Below, one piece after another: positions 23,777 through 33,100 of a stretch of DNA of 64,000 bases (position 1 is its first letter; every line of letters begins with the position of its first letter). The notes beneath the pieces were generated by a model. It was not told where the DNA came from. It worked only from the letters and a program-made list of their open reading frames with translations, and did not search any database. The DNA comes from Alligator mississippiensis (Eukaryota > Chordata > Crocodylia > Alligatoridae): contig NC_081826.1 in the NCBI RefSeq assembly GCF_030867095.1, forward strand, positions 247,360,251 through 247,424,250, read 5' to 3'. Both the position numbers and the translations under genes were made by a program.

Positions 23777-24261
23777 ATACCTAGACTCCTGGCGGCTCCG
23801 GGTGAACTTTTAGTATGGGCCCCCCTTCACCAGAGATAATGATAATAATTATCAGACAACAGGAAAAAAAATTACAGATTTCCCTTGCTCTATGGTGTAC
23901 ATGCGTTCCTGGAAAATGGCCCATAACTAGAATTTGCATAAAGGGAACCCACTTTACAATGTAATGAATAGGGATACGTTCCAACACCTTGACTGTACTG
24001 ACCCCAGACCCCATTTCTACCACTTTTACAAGATTGTTTTGTTACTCATCAAGAGCAGACAGCACACACAAGCACAGGGCACTAACGTCATGGGCACGGC
24101 AACTACAGAAACACGTGTTGCAGACAACAAATGAGTAACGCAGATCCACACAGGAGACTATATTTTTGTGGGTGTCATTCCCACAATGCTCTGCACAAAG
24201 CAGCTGCTGGCAGGCTTCCACTACACTGATCACATAAGAGTGAATTTACCTAGCATATAAC

Positions 24262-24445
24262 CATGGGCGACTGGGGCACCAGATCCTTGATCAGGGTGGG
24301 GGAGGCTGATCGCTGAGCCAGCAGCAAAACTGGAAGTGCGCTACTGCTGGCAGTTCCGGTTTTGCAGCCGGCGCTTCCAGGGGGTGCACAGCCATCTCAG
24401 GGAGTGCACATGCACCCATGTGCACCCCCTACACAACACCAGTGC
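24262..24445 (-). repeat. Interspersed GC-rich repeat, family D copy 2 (inverted)
   Basis: Reverse complement begins 'GTAGGGGGTGCACATGGGTG' and continues 'CATGTGCACTCCCTGAGATG', matching the start of the copies at 5,886 and 48,272. It directly abuts the CR1 fragment on its right. Confidence 0.55.
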
Positions 24446-24770
24446 ATATAAGGGGTGTGCATCAGGATCTGGGGGAATGCCTGTTCACCAAAGCACCCCA
24501 AGGGATGATAAGGTCAAACGGTCACAAACTCCTCCAAGACTGTTTCAGGCTGTACATAAGGAAGAACTTCTTTACTGTCCATGCCCTCAAGGCCTGGAAA
24601 AGACTGCCACAAGAGGTAGTGCAAGCACCTACTCTAGACTCCTTTAAGAGACATGTGGAGGTTTATCTTGCTGGGATCCTTTGACCCCAGCTGACTTCCT
24701 GCCCCTGGGGCAGGGGGCAGGACTCAATGATCTTGCCAGGTCCCTTCCAGCCCAAATGTCTATGAAATCT
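24446..24770 (+). mobile_element. CR1 LINE 3' fragment, plus strand
   Basis: Encodes the last ~80 codons of CR1 ORF2 (24,418-24,684 frame: 'VHQDLGECLFTKAPQG', 'NGHKLLQDCFRLYIRKNFFTV', 'FKRHVEVYLAGIL'). It ends in the 3' untranslated part 'GACTCAATGATCTTGCCAGG...TGTCTATGAAATC'. Strongly 5'-truncated. The coding subfamily is closer to the 54.9-kb copy ('GVHQDLGECLFTRAPQGK') than to the 15.9-kb copy. Confidence 0.9.
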
Positions 24771-25351
24771 CTTAAATATATTGAATTTTTGGTATAAAAG
24801 GGTCATTGCGTAAGTGTGAATTCGTACATACAGAACCTGCATAAAGCGAGGGAAACCTGCATTCTTTTGGGGGCCCCCTTTCTGTCTACGCCCGGTTTGC
24901 CCGTGCCTGCGTGTGGATGTGCCCGGAGAGAAGGTTTCTAGACCGAGAGTGAGGCCACTGCAAGCCGGCACCGACCCTGCTGCACATCTGTGCGCTCGGA
25001 GCCGGGGCGGGGGGTGGGGGGGCGGCAGGACGGCTCTCGCCGGGCTGGGCGGAGGGAGGAGCAGGTGCCAGGGCGTGGCCGCGGGCCTCTCTCCCCAGCC
25101 TCTTCTCCCTTTCTTCCAGCAGAAGGAGCCACTTCCGTGGAGAGAGCGAGCGGGGGAAGGCGGCGGAGAGCGCGCCTGTGTGGCTCCGGGCTCAGACGCA
25201 CGCCGCCTCTGTTTGTATACAGTGCGCTCTCCAGCCGGCGGCTCCCTGCTCCGCTCGCGGCATTGTTCTCTGCCCGGCGGCCGGCGAGGAGCCTCCCCCG
25301 ACCCGCCTCGGCCCCGGCCCCGGCCCCGGCTCCGGCTCCTCTCCGCGCGCT

Positions 25352-25432
25352 ATGATTGACTCGCAGCGCTTGGGCTGCGACCTGCTCTGTCTCATCCCGG
25401 GATATTCCTCTCGTGGCCGCCGTCGCTGCTAG
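25352..25432 (+). CDS. Upstream ORF (26 codons) in presumed 5' UTR
   Basis: ATG at 25,352 opens a 26-codon frame (MIDSQRLGCDLLCLIP...) closed by TAG at 25,430-25,432. That is 150 bases before the signal-peptide start codon and in a different frame. The context CGCGCTATGATT is a weak initiation site (T at -3). If the transcript starts upstream of 25,352 this uORF could damp translation of the main frame. The transcription start is unknown, so this is inference; no function is proposed for the peptide. Confidence 0.35.
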   Translation: MIDSQRLGCDLLCLIPGYSSRGRRRC

Positions 25433-25582
25433 GGGAGAGGCAGGGCTGAGCCACCAGGCAGAGAGAGAAGAGCGGCTCCGCCTGCCAGGCACCTCCGGGG
25501 ATTGGACGCTTCGCTGCTGAGGCGCCCGGCGGAAGGCCCCTTCTCACCCCTGGGATCGGCCCCGGGGGGGCAGGAAAGGATC

Positions 25583-25649
25583 ATGAGCCGCTTGGTGGGC
25601 GCCTGGCTGCTGCTCGGGCTGAGCTTGGGGGCGCCGCGGATGGGCGAAG
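25583..25649 (+). CDS. Probable first coding exon with signal peptide, gene not identified
   Basis: ATG at 25,583 lies in a fair context (A at -3) and encodes MSRLVGAWLLLGLSLGAPRM followed by GE. This is a classic signal peptide: short basic n-region, leucine-rich core, and a small-residue cleavage zone. After 67 coding bases the sequence reads GAAG|GTAGGG, a good splice donor in phase 1. Phase-1 signal-peptide exons are common in secreted proteins and type I receptors built of Ig, LDL-receptor class A, EGF or similar modules. The frame is also open upstream to 25,502, but the internal ATG fits a signal peptide better. It sits inside the CpG island, as expected for a first exon. The '...WLLLxL...APR' core faintly recalls VLDLR exon 1, but signal peptides converge easily, so I do not assign a symbol. 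The mature protein would be encoded beyond the window or in exons too short for me to see. Confidence 0.6.
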
Positions 25650-27322
25650 GTAGGGAAGGGCCGGGCAGCGCGGGGATGCTCCAGCCTGGCGCTGCTGAAA
25701 GTGATGCCAAAGTCGGGCGCGAAGTGCGGGGGGGGGGGGGCGTCCGCGGGAACGACAACGGGGACCGGGGCGCGACGCGCAGTGCTGGCTCTGAAGGAAG
25801 TCGGGGGACGGGGTCTGTTGTGGGAGGGCGGGGATGCTCCTTCTGAGTAATCCCGGGGACCGGCGGGGATAACATCCGCAGAGCTGTCTGCCCTCCCTCC
25901 CCCCCTTGTTTGGGGGCTGAAAACCCGGAGCAGTTTGCAAACACATCCAGGGGTTGTGGTAATGAAGAGCGCCGTCCATCTCCCTCCTCGCCGCCTCTCC
26001 TAACTAGGACAGGCTCCCTCGGAGATGTGCCGAACAGCCAGGGGGGAGGCTGGAAAGCAACTTCAAGAGCTGGGGGGAGGAGGAGCGGCTCTGCATTTCC
26101 CAGTAGATCCGTATCTATATTTATATAGCGATGTATTATCCGATTCCTTCTTAATGGGGGGGGGGGGTTCCCCCCTCTAGTGTTGGAAGAAAGTTGCAGG
26201 ACCGCATCTGGTCAGGAGCCCGCGGACCTGAGGAGGGCTGGGGCTGGGGTCATGAAATAGCAAGTCTTATTACAGGGAGAAATAAAGCCAGGGCTGGAGG
26301 CGGCTGCTGCCGGGGAGGCATCTCGGCCGATGCCGGGCGCTGCTGCTGAGGTCGCTGCGCTCAAGTTTGGGGGGATGCAGAGGCTGGGGGGGAGGGCGCA
26401 AGGGGAAGCTCCCTGCCAGCCCCAGGCGGCGTGGGAAGGGGCAGAGGACAGCCCCCCTCCGCCTCCGCAGCTGCGGGGTTGGGGCTCCGCTACCTCCCGC
26501 TGCCCCCGCCCCGTCCCTCGGGACCCGGCGCGGCCGGAGCTGCTGTAGGTGTCGGTCGGGCAGCTCCTGTGCGCGGGCGGCGGCGTCCTTCCCGTGCGGG
26601 CAGGAGCCGGTCCTCCCCGCAGGCCCCCCCCCGAGCTCCCCGCGCTTCATTGCGGCCGCCCAAGGCCCCCGCCCCCTCCTCTGCTCCCGCGCCCTCTGCT
26701 GCAGCCGCCCGCGGAGTGGGTCATTCCGGCACTGCCGCTCCCTCGGCCCGGGGGGAGCAGCGAGCCCACTGCACTACACGGCACGGCACGGCACGGTGGG
26801 GGACACGCCAGCCCAGCCCAGGGCTCGGGCATCAGCCTCGGATTCGCCTTCCTTCCTTCCTTTTCTGGCAGCTCCCTGTTCCAGAGCGCCTGGCAGTGTC
26901 TGTCCTGGGAGAGGAGGACGCTTAGTGTAATGCAAAGCTGCTCCCCCTCCCCTACCTGCAACCTTTAATTACAGAGCCTCCTCCAATACCTTCCCATGCA
27001 AAGTCTTGATAGCTCCGGAGCGCTGCCTGAACTTGACAGCACTGGTTTATATCCAAGGATTCTTCTATTCACATGCCAAAAAAAAATAAATAAAAAAATT
27101 AAAAAAAGGTGAAAATGTCCTTTGGGTTAATACACTGGCAGGCACAGGAAAGGTTTCTCTCTTCTTTTCAGCAGCTATCCATGGACTGAGTACTATCTTG
27201 GCATGCATCTGGCTAATTTCATTAAGGTTTGGAGTCAGCTCTCTTTATGAATCATATTTTGGGGGTTTAAAATTAAACCAATGGATCAGTCAAATTTGAA
27301 TATTTTATTAGCTTGTCAATTA

Positions 27323-27343
27323 TTCAGCGCCGCGGGCTCTCCA
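27323..27343 (+). promoter_or_regulatory. RE1/NRSE-like (REST) half-site candidate
   Basis: TTCAGCGCCGCGGGCTCTCC matches the left half and centre of the REST consensus (TTCAGCACCACGGACAGCGCC) well but the right half poorly. It is an isolated GC-rich motif in AT-rich sequence 1.7 kb after the presumed first exon, a typical location for REST sites in neuronal genes. Evidence is the motif only. Confidence 0.25.
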
Positions 27344-27547
27344 AATCCAATAAGAGTCGTACAGTTGCAGCAAGCACGTGATGGCTTATGCAATCTGTCC
27401 TTGTACCTGCATTTGGTGCCTGAAGTCTTGTCAGCAAAAGGTGCTGTATCTGGCAAAGTCTAAGCATTTCATAAATAGTTGGCCCTGGAATTGTACCTGA
27501 GTTGGACTAATACATATCTAAGAATATTCCCATCTTTACTTATGGGA

Positions 27548-27630
27548 TGTGTGTATGTATGTATGTGTGTGTGTGTATATATGTATATATATATATATAT
27601 ACATATATACACACACACACACATACATTT
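27548..27630. repeat. (TG)n(TA)n(CA)n microsatellite forming a hairpin
   Basis: GTGTGTATGTATG and TGTGTGTG on the left, TATATATATA in the centre, and ACACACACAC and ATACAT on the right make one nearly self-complementary 80-bp tract. Confidence 0.9.
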
Positions 27631-30458
27631 TTAAATGAATCTAATCACTTTTACTCTCACCTGTTCTGGAGAGAGAGGTTCCACATTTCCCCTTATCTAC
27701 TTAAATTATAATGCTTAACTGAAAGGCTTGTCCTTTGCTTTAAAAATGTAATAAAAGCTAATTATATTGAGTCATCTTAAAATGATGAAACCAAATAAAA
27801 TGATTTTAGACAGATCTGATATATTGATTTAATTTTGCTGGCTGTCGTAGCATTTTAATAGACTCTTGCCAAATTTATGATGGGTACAATCATTTCAATT
27901 ACTTACAGCACCTTAGAAACCATTTGAAAACTGTTATTCAACTTTTTTTTAAAATCTGTTTGATTAAATGTTACCTCGTAATCAATAAACATTAACTTGC
28001 CAAATGAAAACATGTAGTCATGTCATCACTGCAGTGGTCAGTTCTCTTCCTGATTTCTTTTTGGGTCAATTCCAGCTGTAGATTGAAATGTAGTAATACA
28101 GTTAATTGCAGAGCTCAGTTTGCTGGTCTACCATTGCATTGTGCTGGTCTATTTTCTATAGACCATTATTACAAAGTTAGACAACTTAGGAAAGTAGACT
28201 GGTATAAAGTATAAACCTCTAGTTTTTAAATGGGATCTGACAAGTGGGGAAACGTTTCAGATTTGATGTCCACTCTTAACTCGCAATGTCCTAGTATTTA
28301 TGCTTCACATATACAGCAGGCATAGTGGTAAATCAGGGAAGTATATTTAAAAATAGCCATGTAAACTAGTAAGTATTGAGTCATCACAATATAAACATTG
28401 GATATGTTTCTTCCATTGTCACCAGCCAGACAGATTATATCTTGGTACAATAATTTAATTTTCAGAGATGTTGTTATATGCAAAAAAATGTAGACTTCAA
28501 GGGTGTTGTGACCTATAGTACTTAGCTTGCAAGAAAGATGATAGATTTTTTTAAAAGGAGGTAGTATACCTTTTGATATTTTTAAACGCAAGAAGTTTAC
28601 CATTATTGCTACTGCTCTTCTTTCTTTAAGCTTTCACATAAGCAAATGTGTTCTGTCATTTATTGGCCACCCAGCAGACACAATAAAGAAGAGATCTTAT
28701 GGTGTAGTAGATGTATTCAGTCTTATCTGTAGAATCAGTTTAAGCTTCTCTGTCCTGTTTGTACCTATTTTTAGAAACGTAAGAGTAATTTTAAATCTAG
28801 TAACTGACCAGTGACAAAAAGGTTATGTTTTATATGTCATCATAAATGATCAGACTTAAAATTTAAAGGAACTTAAAAAAAATTATAGGGTTAATAGTGA
28901 ATAGTGGCTTGTGGTTTATCTTGTGTATCCGCTTCTGAATTGCAATAATACCCTGAAGAGAATCTGCGTACGTGATGTTTGATATTCCCAATATATATTT
29001 GTCCTGTGTTTGGGTAAGTAACAATGTTTTAAAAATATTTTTAAACAGAATCATTTTCAGTTTGATGAAACTCCAAAATGCCTGAAGAAAAGTATGAGAG
29101 GCAGGGTGTTTTTTGTAATGTCCTGTATTGGATTAAGTGTAAAGCTGAGAGAGATGTTGGGAAAGCATTTGGGCTTGCATATGGCATTGTCTGTGGTTCT
29201 GCGCTGTTTTGAAACTGCCTGTTGTTGATCAATTGATAACTCACCGAAAGGTGTCCCTATTGTTAATGGAGACTATGTAAAACATGCAGGAGTAAGTCCT
29301 CCACCCAAAAATAAGTCATAATCAAATAAGTAATTTGGTGGGGGGGGGAAGGTTGACTATTTAGTTTTATTTTACTTTTATGTTAATATTTTACAATTGC
29401 TTTAGCTGTTCCAAATACAGATATTTCATGTATGTTTTATGGTCCATTTTCAAGGAGAACATCCCAAATACATTCAGTCCACAGTCAGTAGTTTGTTGGA
29501 ATTAGACACTAAACTCTACAATGCTCCTTGAAATCAAACAGTTTCTGTTAGGAGTTTCATGAATCCATATTTACACTGGCCGTGGATAGCACTAGCATTG
29601 CTCAAAAAAGTAATGTTTCTGTCCGTGGTCTGTGAGTTTGAGATAAAATAATTCCAAATTTCCAACAAACTCCTTTAACTACATGTTTTCTCTATTACAA
29701 TGTGAACATTTATTCTGATCAAGTGCTTAGAAGCTTCTGTAAAGCGAGCTACTGTAGCTGGAATCAGAGGCATGATGCAGATGGAACATAAGAGATTAAA
29801 TTGTAGAACATGATTATTCAGATATAATACCAGAAGGCCAGAAATATCACAGACGTTTATTTTAGATTTTTGTTGTCTTCTGTCTCGGTGAACCTTTTTT
29901 TCACCTCTGGACAGCATCCATTTGTCTACAAATAGCTGACAGTGTGACTTAGCATAATGATTTCTCCCTGTTCTTGAACAGGCTGCCTTTGTATTCAAAT
30001 TCCTGTTCCTGGTAGTGTCGTCTTCAGAAAGCATGTAGCAGGTACGCTATTGTTCCTTTCTACAAGTCTTCTTAGTTTTGGACAGCAAATTAGGTCAAAC
30101 CCATTAATTGTTCCACTGGGAATAATATTTTAAAGACTGCTAAAGAAAAAGGAAATGTTAGCCAGTTTTTATATAAAAATATAATCTATGAAGGATCTCA
30201 TATTCATCACCATTAACTCAGTAGTAGGCTTCCTCCTCTCTCTCATCTGTAATATTCTTACAGTGCATGTCTCTATGTCAAACTCCCACAAGCTCAAGAG
30301 CCAACAGTAGTGCCAAAATCTTACAAAATGATCATAGGGTTTCCCGTAGTTCTGAGAGTGATTTTTGGCTTGTTTGAGGGATGCTTGAGGCTTGGAATCT
30401 TACTGTGTCAGACTGAACATAGACATTTTGGAGAGCTTGGGCAAAGCGTCAACACCAA

Positions 30459-30706
30459 GGCTAGGTACAGACATTATACTTTTACTGGTATAAGTGATCA
30501 GAAACTGGTCTATACCCATAGCAGAACAGAAGTTCAGTGCGCACAGACTGATTTAAAAATAGTGGAACCTGGTCCAAGATTTGTCCTACCAAAGGGTGAA
30601 TCCGTGTTCTGTTCACTACCAACCTAAACTACACCACTTACAGAAAATTGCGTAACTTAGATTGATTTTGCCTCAGACTTTTTGAATGTCTATTTCTAAC
30701 CCAAAT
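30459..30706. mobile_element. Short inverted-repeat DNA element, family B
   Basis: The left end is GGCTAGGTACAGACATTATA; the right end on the other strand is GGTTAGAAATAGACATTCAAA, giving a clear inverted terminal pair. A CAA triplet flanks both sides. The interior (TGATCAGAAACTGGTCTATA, GCGCACAGACTGATTTAAAA) recurs in inverted orientation at 60,690-60,838, and the right-end sequence recurs at 57,480-57,541. No coding; a non-autonomous element. Confidence 0.65.
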
Positions 30707-31470
30707 GTATTGCTTTCTGTTTTAGAAACATGCCCTAGGATTGGTGAGAGCAGAATGTGAAATAATAAGAATCTAAATCCTTTAGGTCTGATAACATCTG
30801 AGACTGGAGGAAGACTGATAAAAAGATATGTGAACCAGATATGGTTTTTTTTTTTTAAGGTCTGCCCTTCTCAGGGACCATGCAGGCAGCACCCTGCAGC
30901 GGGGTTAGCATCTCCGAGAAGATTTACCAAGCACAGTGATATACAGCTTCCATAGTAACCTTCATGTGACCCCTGCCTATGGCCACTAGCATAGGGTATG
31001 TGGTCTGAAGAATGGGCATGTTTAGATGCAAAAAGCATAGTTAGGTACCTCATGCCTGTTGATTGGATGACTTCTGGATCATGTTGAAAGCAAGGACTGA
31101 TTTAGTAGGTGAAAGGCCTGAGAAGATTGGGACCATAACTCCTTGGGCTAGGGTTCATAATTTTTGTGCTTTGCAGAGCTGCTGACTTTATAAGTTCTTA
31201 GTGCTGGTATGAGGGGCTCTGGATGTTGTGGTAATACATATCAAAATTACAATAATAGAAATATATTCTTTGCCCATAAAAATATTTAGATGTTGAAAAT
31301 TACACTTGCCTTCAGTGCCTATAAACAGATCATTAGCACTGTTAAATGATAGAACATGTAATTATCCAATAGCTGACAATGTATTCCATGCAAACTGTAT
31401 ACTGTAATTATCATATAAAATCCATATAAAAATGGATTAAAGCAACTATAATCCTTGCAAAATATCTATA

Positions 31471-31558
31471 GGTCAGATCCTCAGCTGGTGTATTTAGTAT
31501 AATTATATTGGCCGTCAGTGGAGCTGTACCCACATTATACCAGCTGAAGATCTGACCC
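31471..31558. repeat. Palindromic element (GGTCAGATCCTCAGCTGG family)
   Basis: GGTCAGATCCTCAGCTGGTG at the left pairs with the reverse complement of CCAGCTGAAGATCTGACCC at the right. The middle pairs less well. I recall this hairpin sequence as an old, widespread amniote repeat; the class is uncertain. Confidence 0.7.
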
Positions 31559-32465
31559 AGCATTTCTAATTAAAGATATTAATAGTTTTGTATAATGGAA
31601 AATGGGATTAGATCATGCTATGAACTCATAAAATAGTTCAAACGTCTTATTTCAAAACAGTTATAGAAACCATAAATTGCATCCAAAGCAGCTATACTTC
31701 TGAGGCATCTTTTGTTGTTCTTTAAGCTCAGAAGCTAATGAACAGGCTCTCCCCCTCCTGCAAACAGCTTATTAAAAATGTATTTTCCAGACTAAAGCCT
31801 GGTATGCCAAGACACAATCTGAAGTGCTTTTTTATTACATAGGTAAATAATGCCTTAGAATATGTGATTAGAATGGAAATGCCTGTGCATTCTGAACTAT
31901 AGTATTTCTGTGATGCAGAAAGTAGGTCACACAAAGTAGCTTCTGAAACTTTAAAAGCTTCTGTACAACGGGCCCATAATATTTTCCTGCTTTAAATGTA
32001 GTGCACAGCTGATTGCAGCAGAGGAAAGGCAGGAAGTAGGCACAGTAAAAACTGTCCTTTTTGTGGTTGGGCTCAGTTATGAACTTTGGTACCTACCCAT
32101 GGAGGTGAGCACAGGAGCATAAGGAAGTTGCATGGTTAGTTTCTCTGAAAGAGGTTCAAGGACCATTCATATAGCATGAGGAGGACAACAGCTGTCACTG
32201 CTCTTCCTAGGCAAAGCACCTGGAAATGAATGTGAGCATGAGCTGAGAGGAAGTAATCTGTATGAGCAGCGTGCAGCACCTTTTTTGATTCTACATCAGA
32301 GCATCAGGGGAAGTGGAGACCAGATCATAACTCTTGGTAAGGAATTTTTGGACAAAATGGTTTTCTCATTTCTGAAATAAGAAGAATAAAAGCATGCCAC
32401 TTTCATTAAAAGCAATTGGAAAATATTTTTAGCTCCACATCAGCGAGAACTCCTCCGCAGAATAA

Positions 32466-32565
32466 TGATTAGCCTGTGGGTTCAGGACACTTGCATAGGA
32501 TATGGGAATCCCAGGTTCAAGTCTGGCCTGAATCACCTGGTTTTCCTATAGTCCAGGTGACCACC
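32466..32565 (+). repeat. tRNA-derived SINE fragment
   Basis: 'GATTAGCCTGTGGGTTCAGG' (A-box-like) is followed by 'CCCAGGTTCAAGTCTGGCC' (B-box-like, GGTTCAAGTC) at 32,512. The spacing and order fit a tRNA-type RNA polymerase III promoter in a SINE head. It lacks a cloverleaf I could fold by eye. Confidence 0.6.
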
Positions 32566-32674
32566 AAAAATATTGGTTTCTCCTACTCCTTCCCCCCCTC
32601 CCCTGCTTTTTTCCCCCTTTTTTGAAGGCATGGGGCTGGGTTCAGAAAAGAACATATTTTAAAGGGGTTTGATT

Positions 32675-33100
32675 TTCATAGATTCATAGATTGTTAGGGG
32701 CTGGGAGGGACCTTGCAAGATCATCAGGTTCAGCCCACCTGCACTAGGCAGGAAAGACAGCTCGGGTCACCTGACCCCAGTGAGGTGATCATCCAGTCTC
32801 CTTTTGAAGATTTCCAGGGTAGGTGACTGCACCACAACTGGAGGGAGTTTATTCCACAGTCTGGGCACCCTAACTGTGAAGAAGTTTTTCCCAGTGTTAA
32901 GCCTGAAACTGTCTTCCAGGAGTTTGTGGCCATTACTCCTGGTTTACCCCAAGGGTGCTCTGGTGAAGTTATTTGCCAAGCCCTTGGTGTATTCCCCTGA
33001 TACAGCAGTGAGCTGCTACCAAGTCCCCTCTTAGCCTTCGCTTTTTTAGGCTGAAGAGACCTAAGTCCCTCAGTCTTTCTGGATGTGGAACAGGAATATT
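32675..33100 (-). mobile_element. CR1 LINE 3' fragment, minus strand
   Basis: Starts at the left with the CR1 3' end (ATAGATTCATAGATTG, then TTAGGGGCTGGGAGGGACC) and carries the C-terminal tail of ORF2 in reverse (to about 33,085, 'AGGCTGAAGAGACCTAAG'). The coding part is broken by stops. Strongly 5'-truncated and older-looking than the 15.9-kb copy. Confidence 0.9.

Larger units (their letters stand above)
24900..26930. promoter_or_regulatory. CpG island promoter
   Basis: About 2 kb of very GC-rich, CpG-dense sequence in an otherwise AT-rich, CpG-poor window. It holds G-rich Sp1-like tracts (around 25,005-25,025 and 25,050), GGCCCC/GGCTCC repeats (25,305-25,340), poly-G tracts (25,730 and 26,157) and a 5-bp GGCAC tandem near 26,780. 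No TATA box is evident near the likely start region, which suits a CpG-island promoter with dispersed initiation. The island extends over 1.2 kb past the signal-peptide exon. Antisense transcription is possible but not shown. The many open frames here are due to base composition. Confidence 0.9.
26931..32465. other. Presumed first intron, 5' part; no exon seen
   Basis: AT-rich sequence after the CpG island with no open frame over 120 codons and no recognised exon. It contains the listed microsatellite, RE1-like site and two small inverted-repeat elements. Intron status depends on the exon call at 25,583. Confidence 0.45.

Noticed and set aside
24938..25492. 184-codon minus-strand frame and several plus-strand frames across the CpG island
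   Set aside because: Arg-, Pro- and Gly-rich composition from CpG-dense DNA, with overlap in nearly all frames. Only the signal-peptide start with its splice donor has independent support.
25583..25649. Naming the exon VLDLR
   Set aside because: Similarity is limited to a leucine-rich signal core and 'APR'. No LDL-receptor class A exon is visible downstream, so the symbol is not justified.
26367..26930. Open frames of 139-187 codons in three phases just after the signal-peptide exon
   Set aside because: Three overlapping phases are open at once and the composition is CpG-island-like. No splice acceptor or domain supports an exon.
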